A stretch of DNA of 64,000 nucleotides, taken from the NCBI GenBank assembly GCA_942493245.1, contig OW818685.1, forward strand, positions 2,232,001 through 2,296,000, read 5' to 3'. Source of the stretch: DAOPYU01 sp942493245. Its GTDB lineage: Bacteria > Sumerlaeota > Sumerlaeia > UBA8349. The translations under genes were made by a program, and so were the position numbers. Of the stretch, positions 40,601 to 49,390 are shown piece after piece (the stretch's first letter is position 1; every line of letters begins with the position of its first letter). The notes beneath the pieces are model-generated. The model was not told where the DNA came from, did not search any database, and worked only from the letters and a program-made list of their open reading frames with translations.

Positions 40601-43004
40601 CAACAATGCGCTGGAAGCGCAGCGGGAACGCATCGCGGCCATCAGTCTGGCGGAGGACGCCGAACATGCCCGCGCCGAAGTGACGGCTTACAAGGAGCAC
40701 CTCGAGGAACTGGTCGAAGAACGGACCGCCGAACTGGAGACAGCCAAGGGGAAAGCGGAAGAAGCCACGCAAATGAAGTCCATGTTCCTCGCGAACATGA
40801 GCCATGAAATTCGAACCCCGATGAACGCCATCATCGGCCTCTCGCACCTCGCCCTCAAGACCAACCTCAACGCCAAACAGCGCGACTATGTCAGCAAGGT
40901 CCACAATGCGGGCACCTCGTTGCTTGGGGTTATCAATGACATTCTGGATTTCTCGAAGATCGAGGCGGGCAAACTCGATGTCGAGAACACGGAATTCGTC
41001 CTGGATGACGTGATGAGTTCTGTCACGACATTGACCGCCCAGAAAGCCCATGAAAAAGGGCTGGAACTCCTGATAGACGTTCCGGCTTCGGCGCCTCAGA
41101 ACTTGGTGGGCGATCCGTTGCGGCTGGGTCAGATCGTCACCAACCTGGTCAACAACTCGGTGAAGTTTACGGAGTCCGGTGAGGTCCGGGTGAAAGTGGA
41201 ATTGCTGGAACGCACGGGGGAAAAGGTCAAGCTTCGCTTCTCGGTCAAGGACACCGGCATCGGCATGACCCCCGAACAGGCCAAGAAACTCTTCCAGCCT
41301 TTCACGCAGGCCGATACGTCCACGACCCGTAAGCATGGCGGTACCGGACTGGGGCTAACCATCTCCCGTCGGCTTGTTGAACTGATGGGAGGGCAAATCT
41401 GGCTCGAAAGTGAAGCCGGAGTCGGGAGTACCTTCCTGTTCACGGTCTGGCTCGGCATGGGAACCCCCATCGGCCAGAAGAAAATGGTTCCCATGGGATT
41501 GCAGAACCTCAACGTACTGGTGGTGGATGACAACGACGCGGCTCGTGAAATTCTGGTGGAATCGCTAAACGGTATCGTACGAAACGTCGGCGCAGTCGCT
41601 TCCGGCGCCGAAGCCGTGGCCGCCGTGACACAAATGGACGCTTCTGAACCTTGCGACATTGTCCTGATGGACTGGCGCATGCCCGGAATGAATGGCCTGG
41701 AGGCGGCCCGGCGGATCAAAGAGTCCTCGCATCTTCACAAACAACCCGCAATTGTGATCGTGACAGCGTATGGGCGTGAGGAGGTTCGTGAGGAGGCCGA
41801 ACGCCTGGGGGTGGATGCCTTCCTGGTAAAACCCGTGACCCGATCCATGCTCATGGACACAGTCGTCACCCTTTTCGCCCCCGATCAGGAGGAGATGGCG
41901 GGACTTCGAAACACGGAGGCCGGAAACGACTCCAATCTCGCCGGCATTCGCATCCTCCTGACCGAAGACAATGAGATCAACCAGCAGATTGCCGTCGAAC
42001 TCCTCGAAGGCGCAGGCGCCTCCGTGGAAGTGGCCAACGATGGACGCGAGGCGGTCGAGAAGATCATGGGATCAGTTTTCCCGCCCCCCTACGACCTCGT
42101 ACTCATGGACTTGCAGATGCCCAACATGGACGGATACCAGGCAACCGCGAAAATACGGGCGGATCAGCGGTTTGCGGACCTGCCCATCGTCGCCATGACC
42201 GCGCACGCAACGGTCGAGGAGCGGCAACGTACCGCCCAGGCGGGCATGAACGACCACATTACGAAACCCATTGATCCGGAGGCGATGTATCAGACCATTG
42301 GAAGATGGGTCTCCAGAAAGGCGCTCTCTGCCTCTCTGACACCCCCTGCAGAGACTCCGGTGAAGAGCGAGGAAGCCGTTGATTTGCCCGTTGTGCCAGG
42401 CCTCGACACCGAGGGCGCTCTTAAACGCGTTCGGGGCAACCGGAGACTCTATCGGGATCTTCTGGGGCGATTTGTCACGGGTCAGGAGAATGCGGCTCCC
42501 CAGATCAAAGAGTTGCTGCTGAAAGGCGATCGGCTCGGCGCCGAGACCGCTGCGCATACGGCAAAGGGCGTTGCGGGCAACATTGGCGCAGCGGAGGTCC
42601 AATCGGCTGCGGCGGAGCTCGAACGCGCAATCCGTCATGAGGAACCCGCCGAACAGACCCAGGCCGCTCTCGAATGCTTCGCAAGCGCCATGGCCGAATT
42701 CATCGGGAAGCTCAAGCCCGCCCTCGCCAGCGTATCCGAGCCTGAACCGAGTCGTGATGTGCGAAGCGAACCATCCGATATCGGTCCGATTATCTGCCAT
42801 CTCGTAAACCTTTCCGTGGAAAATGATAGCGAGGCCGTTGACTATATGGAAACGGTCCGTGCCGACCTGCGAGGGGTACTCACGGAGAACGAGTGCGCGG
42901 AGTTGGAAAAACACTTTTCGATGTACGATTTCACTGGGGCGCTTCAGTGCCTGACCGACTTGGCAAAGCGGTTGAATATTTCCCTGGGAGGGGTAAAACC
43001 ATGA
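37683..43004 (+). CDS. Hybrid sensor histidine kinase with GAF, PAS, PocR, two receivers and Hpt
   Basis: A 1773-residue membrane phosphorelay protein. Order: TM helix at 8-27, a helical periplasmic sensor (to about 180), TM at about 184-203, HAMP, GAF (about 270-420), Gln/Glu-rich coiled coil, two PAS domains (about 480-600 and 610-730), PocR domain (about 795-970, Cys-containing segment KSCARCIESDIDLAL), coiled coil, HisKA with phosphoacceptor His1041 (SHEIRTPMNA), HATPase (DTGIGMTPEQAKKLF, GGTGLGLTIS), receiver 1 (Asp1330 in VLMDWRMPG), receiver 2 (Asp1476 in VLMDLQMPN) and an Hpt domain (His1625 in HTAKGVAGNIG). PocR domains typically sense small hydrocarbon derivatives. Its stop overlaps the next gene by 4 bases. 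Confidence 0.95.
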   Translation: MTIARRLTLLVAVPLLILMGLNLFTRFNLTEIETRSRFMATTQIGSLAALGNISRDFEELRVSVRAHLLGRDKGEQEKSRESFDASKATLIQLLRKYADTLVSDEKDRRLLDEYRDLSLQWIAGAEKIMSLSESGEREEALTLLMGPQAELGDRLGKISKEWISQNEKLAVTSGGAVVEAIESSRKNILIAVTIALVFSGALGFWTIRRVIHPIRVLQTSVEFIAHGDYDREVPFQKAVDEIGPLARSIDVLKRGAAAMEEQRWVKATAARIGNDLQGTPSLAEFGQRLISGLVPALGGGVAAFYALDASHDRLQRIAHYGLAETAQAANSFRLGEGLAGQCAKERQPVTLENLPPDYLRISSGLGGANPVQVVAWPLLSQDTLLGVLEIASFRPFNAQEQVLLEELLPMATLSLEILQRNLRTQELLDKTQEQARQLEEQTEELSQSQEELLAQQHELLLQRQELTEQREQLQVSEERTRLILESSAEGIFGVDTEGQIDFVNPAVGQMLGYTTEELIDQPSHSLIHHHHIDGSEYPQEDCPMYAAYKHGKASRIDNECLWRKDGSTLPVEYGATPIFKDGALVGAVISFTDITERKQAENALRDHAALLQAMIDTIPYPIFYKGSDARFLGFNHAYEQAFRMRREDLIGKRILDVDYLPESDRVAFQAEDEAVIASAGTIQKEQPMPFADGKVHDTLYFVSGFRKADGTPGGLVGTIVDVSDRKKVEEIERFNRLALGREQRIIDLKRQINALATEMGRDIPFQSPEQAEEQIQEEGMDASLLATEDETTIKREFIELIRANELQDIFTNFCEAVGVASAIIDLDGVILASARWQRVCTDFHRVNEKSCARCIESDIDLALKLREGEDYAIYRCKNGMTDCASPIVISGHHIANVFIGQFHLAPPDDSVFEAQAREYGFDPAAYLEAVHEAPVMDETRLPFILGFLVRFTKLIGSFSVEQWRARQAELGIRNNALEAQRERIAAISLAEDAEHARAEVTAYKEHLEELVEERTAELETAKGKAEEATQMKSMFLANMSHEIRTPMNAIIGLSHLALKTNLNAKQRDYVSKVHNAGTSLLGVINDILDFSKIEAGKLDVENTEFVLDDVMSSVTTLTAQKAHEKGLELLIDVPASAPQNLVGDPLRLGQIVTNLVNNSVKFTESGEVRVKVELLERTGEKVKLRFSVKDTGIGMTPEQAKKLFQPFTQADTSTTRKHGGTGLGLTISRRLVELMGGQIWLESEAGVGSTFLFTVWLGMGTPIGQKKMVPMGLQNLNVLVVDDNDAAREILVESLNGIVRNVGAVASGAEAVAAVTQMDASEPCDIVLMDWRMPGMNGLEAARRIKESSHLHKQPAIVIVTAYGREEVREEAERLGVDAFLVKPVTRSMLMDTVVTLFAPDQEEMAGLRNTEAGNDSNLAGIRILLTEDNEINQQIAVELLEGAGASVEVANDGREAVEKIMGSVFPPPYDLVLMDLQMPNMDGYQATAKIRADQRFADLPIVAMTAHATVEERQRTAQAGMNDHITKPIDPEAMYQTIGRWVSRKALSASLTPPAETPVKSEEAVDLPVVPGLDTEGALKRVRGNRRLYRDLLGRFVTGQENAAPQIKELLLKGDRLGAETAAHTAKGVAGNIGAAEVQSAAAELERAIRHEEPAEQTQAALECFASAMAEFIGKLKPALASVSEPEPSRDVRSEPSDIGPIICHLVNLSVENDSEAVDYMETVRADLRGVLTENECAELEKHFSMYDFTGALQCLTDLAKRLNISLGGVKP

Positions 43005-44173
43005 CAGATTCCATTCAGAAGACAGACAAGGAAACGCTCCTTCTTGTTGATGACACCCCCGACAACATCGCGCTGCTCAGCTCGCTCCTGAAGGGGTTGT
43101 ATCGAACGAAAGTCGCAATGAACGGCACAAAGGCGCTCGAGGTCGCGGCCGCCGGCGACCCGCCCGACCTGATTCTGCTCGACATCATGATGCCCGACAT
43201 GGACGGTTACGAAGTCTGCAGACATCTCAAGGAAAACGAACGGCTCCGGGATATTCCAGTCATATTCCTCAGCTCGCGTCAGGAGACAATGGACAAGGTG
43301 ATTGCCTTCAACGCGGGAGGGGTGGACTACGTCACCAAACCATTCGAATTTGAAGAAGTTCGCGCTCGCGTCGAGACTCACCTCAAAATCCGGCGCTTGC
43401 AGATTGCACTGGAGCAACAGAACCAGCAGCTTGAAGCGAATTATGAAAAGTTGCGAGCATTGACCGAGCAGAAAGATGAATTTCTCAGAATCGCAAGCCA
43501 TGATCTCAAGAATCCTCTCACCGGAATTCTCTGTTCCGCGTCGCTCGTAAATGACTTTGTCAAGCCCGGCGACACGATGAACGAGGAGATGCACCAATGT
43601 GTGGGACGGATCATTCGACAGAGCCGTGTCATGCAGAAGATTATCGAGGATTTCCTCGATTTCCGGGCGCTCGAAGACGGTCAGATGCGTCTGGTCTCCG
43701 TTCCGATGGATCTGAATGAAACCATCGGGCCGGTCCACGAACGAAACGAAGGCTATGCCAAGGACAAATCGGTGATCCTGGAACTGGCCCTGGACGAGAA
43801 CCTCCCGAAGGTTCAGGCGGATGCCGCCCGCCTCAGCCAGGTTATCGAGAATTTCATGAGCAATGCCATCAAGTTCAGTCCGCGCGATACGCGGACGGTT
43901 GTCCGCACCCGTTCTACAGCCGATTCCGTCATTTTTGAAGTCGAGGATTCCGGCCCCGGCCTTACCGATGAAGATATGGGGAAACTTTTCGTCAAGTACG
44001 CCCAACTCAGTAACAAGCCCACTGGAGGCGAGAAAAGTTCCGGTCTTGGTCTCGCCATTTGCAGGAAAATCATCGACCTGCATAGAGGCAAGATCGGTGC
44101 GCGGAACAACCCGGACGGCGGCTCCACCTTCTGGTTTGAATTGCCGCTGACATCCGGCGGTATATCGAGTTAG
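43001..44173 (+). CDS. Receiver-domain histidine kinase
   Basis: Cytoplasmic protein of 390 residues. An N-terminal receiver domain (LLLVDDTPDNIALL; phosphoacceptor in LILLDIMMPDMDG; SSRQ and TKPF switch residues) is followed by a coiled coil with LEQQNQQLEANYEKLRAL, a HisKA domain (FLRIASHDLKNPLTGI) and a HATPase domain (NFMSNAIKFSPRDTRTVV, EVEDSGPGLTDEDMG, SGLGLAI). ATGA overlap with the upstream hybrid kinase indicates co-translation. The Hpt of the upstream protein is a plausible phosphate donor to this receiver, so the two form a phosphorelay pair. No DNA-binding output is encoded nearby. Confidence 0.94.
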   Translation: MTDSIQKTDKETLLLVDDTPDNIALLSSLLKGLYRTKVAMNGTKALEVAAAGDPPDLILLDIMMPDMDGYEVCRHLKENERLRDIPVIFLSSRQETMDKVIAFNAGGVDYVTKPFEFEEVRARVETHLKIRRLQIALEQQNQQLEANYEKLRALTEQKDEFLRIASHDLKNPLTGILCSASLVNDFVKPGDTMNEEMHQCVGRIIRQSRVMQKIIEDFLDFRALEDGQMRLVSVPMDLNETIGPVHERNEGYAKDKSVILELALDENLPKVQADAARLSQVIENFMSNAIKFSPRDTRTVVRTRSTADSVIFEVEDSGPGLTDEDMGKLFVKYAQLSNKPTGGEKSSGLGLAICRKIIDLHRGKIGARNNPDGGSTFWFELPLTSGGISS

Positions 44174-44188
44174 CCCGGTTTTCCGGGC
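44173..44188 (+). terminator. Short hairpin at the end of the kinase pair
   Basis: GCCCGG-TTTT-CCGGGC overlaps the last base of the stop codon and is followed by a T-rich tract around 44197-44212. It lies between convergent genes (the sulfatase ends at 44206) and probably ends the two-component transcript. Confidence 0.45.
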
Positions 44189-44205
44189 GGGCGGATTCTT
44201 TCGTC

Positions 44206-45783
44206 TTATTCTTCTTCTGGAACCTGATAAAGGGTCCGCAGACGTTTCAATTCCGTCTTGAGGTCTTCGATCGCGGAAGCGTACTCCGAGTTGCCGTATT
44301 GGTTCAGCATCTCCTGGGGGTCTTTTTCTAGATCGTAGAATTCCCATTCCTTCAGGGGGTAGAAGTACACCAGTTTGAAACGCTCGGTTCGCACGCCGTA
44401 GTGGCGATAGACCTTGTGTTCGGCTTTCTCTCCCTCGTAGTAGTGGTAATAGATGGAATTGCGCCAATTGGAAGGCTTCTGGCCTTTCATCAGGGGCACC
44501 AGGCTGCATCCCTGCATGTCGCCGGGGATGGTCACGCCCGCCAGATCGAGAAACGTCTCGGCGCAGTCGAGATTCTGCACCATTTCCGGGATTGTGGAAC
44601 CAGCCTTGATGACGCCCGGCCAGCGGGCCACAAGCGGAGTGCGCAGGGATTCCTCGTAGATGAAACGTTTGTCAAACCAGCCGTGTTCACCCAGATAGAA
44701 ACTCTGGTCGGAGGAGTAGAAAACCACGGTGTCGCGCTCGATACCCGAGTCGCGCAGGAAGTCGAGCACGCGTCCCACGTTTTCGTCAACTGAACGAATG
44801 CAGGCGAGGTAGTCCTGCATATAGCGCTGGTATTTCCATTTCACAAGATCCTTGCCTTGCGGGTTCGCCTTGCGGAAGGCTTCGTTCTTGGGGTTGTAGG
44901 CTTCTTGCCACTTCTGGAGTTGGTCCTTGTTCAGGCGTCCGAGACTACCTGCCCATGCGGCGTGCCCCGGATCGTCTTTGGGTGGCTCTTCCGTGGGCCA
45001 GATCTTGAGATCCACATTCAGGCGCATGGTTTTGGAAATAGTCATGTCCTGCTCTTTTGCGGCTGTGCCGCGCCCGTCGTAGGTGTCAAACAGGGTGGGC
45101 GGTTCCGGGATCGTCACCCCATCGAAGGCCGTGAGGTGTTTCGGGCTGGGTTGCCATTCCCGGTGCGGGGCCTTGTGCTGGACCATCAGCAGGAAGGGTT
45201 TGGCCGGATCACGCTGGCTTTTCAGCCAGTCGAGCGCTTTGTCCGTGATGATGTCGGTCACATAACCCGGCTCGCGTTTCTGTCCTTTCGGCGTGATGAA
45301 GTCCGGGTTGTAGTAATTCCCCTGTCCGGGAAGAATCTCCCACTTGTCGAAGCCGGTGGGTTTTGTAACCAGGTGCCATTTGCCAAAAATCGCAGTCTGG
45401 TAACCAGCCGATTGAAGTAGTTTGGGGAAGGTCTGCTGGTTACCGTCGAACCGGTCCGCGTTGTCCCGAAAGCCATTGAGGTGGCTGTGTTTGCCCGTAA
45501 GAACGACGGCTCGGCAGGGACCGCAGATGGAATTGGTGACAAAACTGTTCTGGAAAAGGACACCCTCGCGGGCGATGCGGTCAATGTTGGGAGTGGGCGC
45601 CACCTGGGCCAACCGGCCGCCGTAGGCGCTGACTGCGCTTTGGGCATGATCGTCGCTGTAGATCCAGACGATGTTGGGCCGTTTGGGGACGGGTTGGACG
45701 TTTTCATTTCTTGGCAGAAGGGGAGCGAGCAGGGGGGCCGCTCCCAGAGTTTTCAGAAAGGCGCGCCGTTTCATGGTTTTCAT
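44206..45783 (-). CDS. Tat-exported sulfatase, Cys-type
   Basis: Type I sulfatase of 525 residues, exported to the periplasm. The N-terminus KRRAFLKTLGAAPLLAPLLP has a twin-arginine-type motif (RRAFLK). The core shows PNIVWIYSDDHAQSAVSAYGG (metal site), the formylglycine motif C-G-P-C-R at Cys87 (SICGPCRAVVLTGKHSH), KWHLVTKPTGFDKW, and VVFYSSDQSFYLGEHGWFDKRFIYEESLRTPLVARWPG. The Cys form needs formylglycine-generating enzyme or an anaerobic maturase, neither visible nearby. The start at 45783 has AGGAG 6 bases upstream. It likely desulfates a polysaccharide or glycan. Monocistronic. Confidence 0.95.
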   Translation of the reverse strand: MKTMKRRAFLKTLGAAPLLAPLLPRNENVQPVPKRPNIVWIYSDDHAQSAVSAYGGRLAQVAPTPNIDRIAREGVLFQNSFVTNSICGPCRAVVLTGKHSHLNGFRDNADRFDGNQQTFPKLLQSAGYQTAIFGKWHLVTKPTGFDKWEILPGQGNYYNPDFITPKGQKREPGYVTDIITDKALDWLKSQRDPAKPFLLMVQHKAPHREWQPSPKHLTAFDGVTIPEPPTLFDTYDGRGTAAKEQDMTISKTMRLNVDLKIWPTEEPPKDDPGHAAWAGSLGRLNKDQLQKWQEAYNPKNEAFRKANPQGKDLVKWKYQRYMQDYLACIRSVDENVGRVLDFLRDSGIERDTVVFYSSDQSFYLGEHGWFDKRFIYEESLRTPLVARWPGVIKAGSTIPEMVQNLDCAETFLDLAGVTIPGDMQGCSLVPLMKGQKPSNWRNSIYYHYYEGEKAEHKVYRHYGVRTERFKLVYFYPLKEWEFYDLEKDPQEMLNQYGNSEYASAIEDLKTELKRLRTLYQVPEEE

Positions 45784-45914
45784 GGAGTGATCTCCTTTTT
45801 CCATTTCTTCCCGTTTCTCTTACCTGAGGATCGCAAAAAAGACGGGAGCAAAGTCTAAAGTCCCTTCACGCTATTCCGTCGTTGGACCCGCGTCAAGTTC
45901 GTTCAGGGCGAGAA

Positions 45915-45954
45915 CTTCTTTTTCCTGCCCCATTCTTCTTTTTCTTGTCGCATT
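45915..45954. repeat. Imperfect 20-base tandem repeat upstream of the Kef antiporter
   Basis: CTTCTTTTTCCTGCCCCATT (45915-45934) is followed immediately by a second unit (45935-45954) with 17 of 20 identical positions. The pyrimidine-rich pair lies just before or over the likely promoter of the antiporter gene. Confidence 0.6.
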
Positions 45955-45973
45955 TGTATCGGTAGGATAGTCT
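45945..45973 (+). promoter_or_regulatory. Possible promoter of the Kef antiporter gene
   Basis: TTGTCG (45945-45950), 17 bases, then TAGTCT (45968-45973) is a weak match to a sigma-70 promoter, 56 bases upstream of the ATG at 46030. The second repeat unit at 45935-45954 overlaps the -35. Confidence 0.3.
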
Positions 45974-46029
45974 TGTGACGGGTCATCAAAGGCGAATGGC
46001 CGTATCTGTCATCAGAGCAGGAGTGTGGA

Positions 46030-47715
46030 ATGCACGACCTCAGTGTCCTTATGACTTTTGCGGGGGGATTGGCTGCGGCACTTACTCTCGGTTTTATTGC
46101 CCATCGCCTGAAACTCTCTCCGATTGTGGGTTATCTGCTAGCGGGTATTCTGGTTGGGCCGTTTACGCCCGGTTTCGTCATTCATCAGGCGGTTGCCGAA
46201 CAGTTCGCCGAGATTGGGGTCATCTTGCTGCTCTTCGGGATAGGACTGCGCTTCCACCTCAGGGAGTTGATTGCGGTCTGGCGAATAGCGGTGCCGGGCG
46301 CTATTATCCAAAGTGCCTTGTCCACTGGTGCTCTTGCGGTCTTGCTGCATCTGTTCGGTTGGTCCTGGATTGCCGGCCTTATTTTGGGAATGGCTATTTC
46401 GGTTGCCAGTACCGTGGTGATGGCCCTTGTGCTGAATGAGTCGCGCGACCTCCATGCGCCCATCGGGCATATTGCTATTGGCTGGACTGTGGTGGAAGAT
46501 ATTCTTACCGTTTCCGTTCTCTTGTTGTTGCCGCTTTTCTGGGGATCGGATAGAGATGCGAATCAGAGTGTGGTGGCGGTACTTGGATTGGCCTCGCTCA
46601 AGGTAATCGCCCTGGTGCTGGTAGTGGTTGTCTTGGGCCGTTGGATTATTCCGTTCTCTCTGGAACAGATTGCCAAGACCCGTTCGCGCGAGCTCTTTAC
46701 TCTGGCCGTGCTGGTGTTGGCTATTGGGATTGCCGTCGGTTCTGCCAGAATATTCGGTGTCTCGATGGCGCTGGGAGCATTTCTGGCAGGACTGGCCGTC
46801 GGTCGTTCCGAATTTGCCGCCCGGGCGGCCAGCGATGCCGTTCCGATGCGCGACGCATTTGCGGTACTCTTTTTTGTGTCGGTCGGTATGTTGTTCGACC
46901 CGAGAAGCTTTATCGAGTCGCCTTTAATCATTCTGGTGGTCTTGATGGTGGTGGTTGTTATCAAGCCGATTGTGGCCACCTTGACGGTTCACATTCTGGG
47001 TAAGCCGCTGGCGACCGCTGTTCAAGTCGGCGCCGCTTTTTCTCAGGTTGGGGAATTCAGTTTTATTCTGGGGACGGTGGCCCGGGACCTTGGATTGATC
47101 AATGACATCGGTTGGAATTCTCTGGTGGCCGCCTCGATTATTTCCATTGCATTGAATCCGACCATCTATCGGCAAGTCCGGCGTCTGTCTTCGAAAACCG
47201 CGACCCTCACACCGGTTGATGACAACACGCGTCCTCCCGTCAACCCCGATCATTGTATTCTGGTTGGTTATGGTCCGGTTGGGCAAATTGTACACCGTCT
47301 CCTGGTGGAACGGGGGGCGACCATCACCATCATTGACTTAAATCTGGATACCATCCGGCGGTTGCGGGCCGAAGGCCTCACCGCTTTGTATGGAGACGTT
47401 CTACGGGCAGGAACCCTTGATGAGGCGGGTATTGCAACGGCCGGCTCCCTTATTCTGAGTGCGGATGTGGAGGATGCCAATGAGATTATCCGGCAGGCGC
47501 GCCTGCTCAATCCCGAATTGCGGATTCTGGTACGCTGTACGCATTTGCGTGACGCCGCAGCACTTCGGAAGGCTGGAGCGACTGTTGTGGCGGCGGGTGA
47601 GGCCGAAGTTGGAGTTGCTTTGTCGGAAGCGGTAACGATTTACGACAACATGGACCATGTCGAGGCGGCAAAGCACCGCGGAGTTATCCGAACTCGTCTC
47701 TACGAGATGCCCTGA
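46030..47715 (+). CDS. Kef-type monovalent cation/proton antiporter with TrkA-N domain
   Basis: Inner-membrane CPA2-family antiporter of 561 residues (YbaL/RosB-like). About twelve to thirteen helices cover residues 1-385, with typical segments VGYLLAGILVGPFTPGF, FGIGLRFHLRELIAV, SRDLHAPIGHIAIGWTVVEDIL and FFVSVGMLFDPRSFIESP. The C-terminal RCK/TrkA-N domain (about 410-530) begins HCILVGYGPVGQIVHRLLVERGATITIIDLN, an NAD-binding Rossmann fold that gates K+ or Na+ exchange. CAGGAG precedes the ATG by 7 bases. The GT-C-like gene starts 44 bases after it, a possible but unproven operon. Confidence 0.95.
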   Translation: MHDLSVLMTFAGGLAAALTLGFIAHRLKLSPIVGYLLAGILVGPFTPGFVIHQAVAEQFAEIGVILLLFGIGLRFHLRELIAVWRIAVPGAIIQSALSTGALAVLLHLFGWSWIAGLILGMAISVASTVVMALVLNESRDLHAPIGHIAIGWTVVEDILTVSVLLLLPLFWGSDRDANQSVVAVLGLASLKVIALVLVVVVLGRWIIPFSLEQIAKTRSRELFTLAVLVLAIGIAVGSARIFGVSMALGAFLAGLAVGRSEFAARAASDAVPMRDAFAVLFFVSVGMLFDPRSFIESPLIILVVLMVVVVIKPIVATLTVHILGKPLATAVQVGAAFSQVGEFSFILGTVARDLGLINDIGWNSLVAASIISIALNPTIYRQVRRLSSKTATLTPVDDNTRPPVNPDHCILVGYGPVGQIVHRLLVERGATITIIDLNLDTIRRLRAEGLTALYGDVLRAGTLDEAGIATAGSLILSADVEDANEIIRQARLLNPELRILVRCTHLRDAAALRKAGATVVAAGEAEVGVALSEAVTIYDNMDHVEAAKHRGVIRTRLYEMP

Positions 47716-47759
47716 ACCGAGGGGGAATCTCGATCATTTCCAATTCAGGACGTTCTCGT

Positions 47760-49196
47760 ATGGACTATTACGACTTTCTGGACATTCTGGATCGCTTGGC
47801 CAATCCGTACGAAACCGTCCTGCGCGCCCGGGCCAGACGCCTGGCGACGGGCTTGGTCGCGGCGTTGGCATTTCTCCTGATCCCGTTTCTTTTCATCCCC
47901 TGGATTCATGGTAATGATGGCGTGCGAAATTTCGCGTATGTCCGTTCCTTCTGGATAGATGGCAATCTCGATCTTCGCAATGAATTTGAACACTTCCGTG
48001 AAACTGGGGAGTACACCCTTCCGATCGAGGACAATCCGGAAACGGGATTGCCGGGCAATGCGCTGGGGATTGGCTCGGCAATTCTCTGGTCGCCTTTCTT
48101 TCTGGCCGGGCATCTGGTGGCTTGGGAGGTGGGCGCACCCATGGATGGGTATTCGTCCCCCTATGTCTGGAGCGTTTGTCTGGGGTCCACTCTCTATGGT
48201 ATTGCGGGGCTGCTGCTGGTTTTGCGCCTGGTGAGTTGGCGTCTGGGGCCGTATGAATCTCTGTTCGGCGTGTGCGCGGTCTGGTTGGGGTCGCCTCTGG
48301 TGTTCTATATGTACCTGCACCCCTCAATGTCCCATGCGTGTTCATTCTTTCTCTGCGCGCTTCTCTTGTGGGAGTATGAGCGGTGGCGGATTTCGCCGGG
48401 ACTGCATCACTTCTATTTGATGGGCTTGACGGCCGGTCTGGCTTTGGCTACCCGCTTGGAAAATGTTGTTTTTATTCTGCTTCTGGGGGCGTTTTGTCTG
48501 CGCACTTGGCATTTGGCCGCCTGGGAGGGGACGCATTTTCATTGGTGCTGGAAACTATCGGGAGGGTTTCTGACAGGATTCGGCGTTTTTGTCGGCTTCT
48601 TGCCTCAGATGGCTGTCTGGCGCACGCTGCATGGCTCATGGTTTTCGGGACCTCAATGCGGTGTGCCGAATGCGCTTCTCTGGTACAAGAGCCCCTATGC
48701 CTTGGACGTGTTGATCTCGGGTTGGCGGGGTTTGTTTGTCTGGTCGCCGGTCCTTTTCTTGTCGGTAGTGGGTTTTTGTCTGTTGCTGCGTCGGTGGCGA
48801 TTGGTGGATATTGTGTACATGGTTATGTTTTTGATTCTGCTCTGGGTCATCGGCGGGTGGCACGAATGGTGGGGGGGCGCGCGTTTCGGTCAGGTGTTTT
48901 TTCTCGGTTTCACACCGGCTTTTGCTCTGGGTCTGGCTTGGTTATTGGCCTCCCTGAGACCGGGTGCGCCGCGCAATGCGTTGTGGGTCTGTCTGCTGGG
49001 GTGTCTGTTGTGGAGCGCCGGTTTGGGTGTACAGTATGTCAGCGGCTTGATTCCACGGGATCGGGAAGTGACTTTTTATCAAATATCCAGGAACCAGTTC
49101 CAGAAGGTCCCGACAGTTGTTCGAGAGCAATTCAAGTATCTGCTGCCTGGCAATCGCCCGCCCAGACCTCCTTTTCCGCCATCTCCAGGGTCGTGA
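47760..49196 (+). CDS. Polytopic GT-C-like membrane glycosyltransferase, A
   Basis: Integral membrane protein of 478 residues with about eleven to twelve hydrophobic segments. After the first helix come a loop NDGVRNFAYVRSFWIDGNLDLRNEFEHF, with acidic residues placed as in GT-C lipid-phosphosugar glycosyltransferases, and SSPYVWSVCLGSTLYGIAGLLL. Late motifs are GWRGLFVWSPVLFLSVVGFCLL and GGWHEWWGGARFGQVFFLGFTPAFALGLAW. The same motifs (RGLFFFSP, WWGG.A.GARN) recur in the gene at 51207, so the two are one family. Likely uses polyprenyl-phosphate sugars to modify lipids or proteins; substrate unknown. AGGA precedes the start. Confidence 0.7.
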   Translation: MDYYDFLDILDRLANPYETVLRARARRLATGLVAALAFLLIPFLFIPWIHGNDGVRNFAYVRSFWIDGNLDLRNEFEHFRETGEYTLPIEDNPETGLPGNALGIGSAILWSPFFLAGHLVAWEVGAPMDGYSSPYVWSVCLGSTLYGIAGLLLVLRLVSWRLGPYESLFGVCAVWLGSPLVFYMYLHPSMSHACSFFLCALLLWEYERWRISPGLHHFYLMGLTAGLALATRLENVVFILLLGAFCLRTWHLAAWEGTHFHWCWKLSGGFLTGFGVFVGFLPQMAVWRTLHGSWFSGPQCGVPNALLWYKSPYALDVLISGWRGLFVWSPVLFLSVVGFCLLLRRWRLVDIVYMVMFLILLWVIGGWHEWWGGARFGQVFFLGFTPAFALGLAWLLASLRPGAPRNALWVCLLGCLLWSAGLGVQYVSGLIPRDREVTFYQISRNQFQKVPTVVREQFKYLLPGNRPPRPPFPPSPGS

Positions 49197-49390
49197 GTTG
49201 GCTGTTTCTGCCTGGATTTTCTGCAACGGGGAGGAGTCTCGGCTTAGATTGCGTGCTGCGAGTCGTTGACAGGGTGTTTGAGTTTTCTTATACTGGAGAT
49301 TAGTGACGAGGTTTGGAGTGTTTCTCCTGGGATGCGCAGTTTCGCTCCGGGAGCACCCGTTTGTTTCTTAACCGAAGGAGATTGCCGCTC

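Noticed and set aside
42944..44509. Open frame of 521 codons on the minus strand
   Set aside because: Antisense to the receiver-histidine kinase and crossing into the sulfatase end; no motifs.
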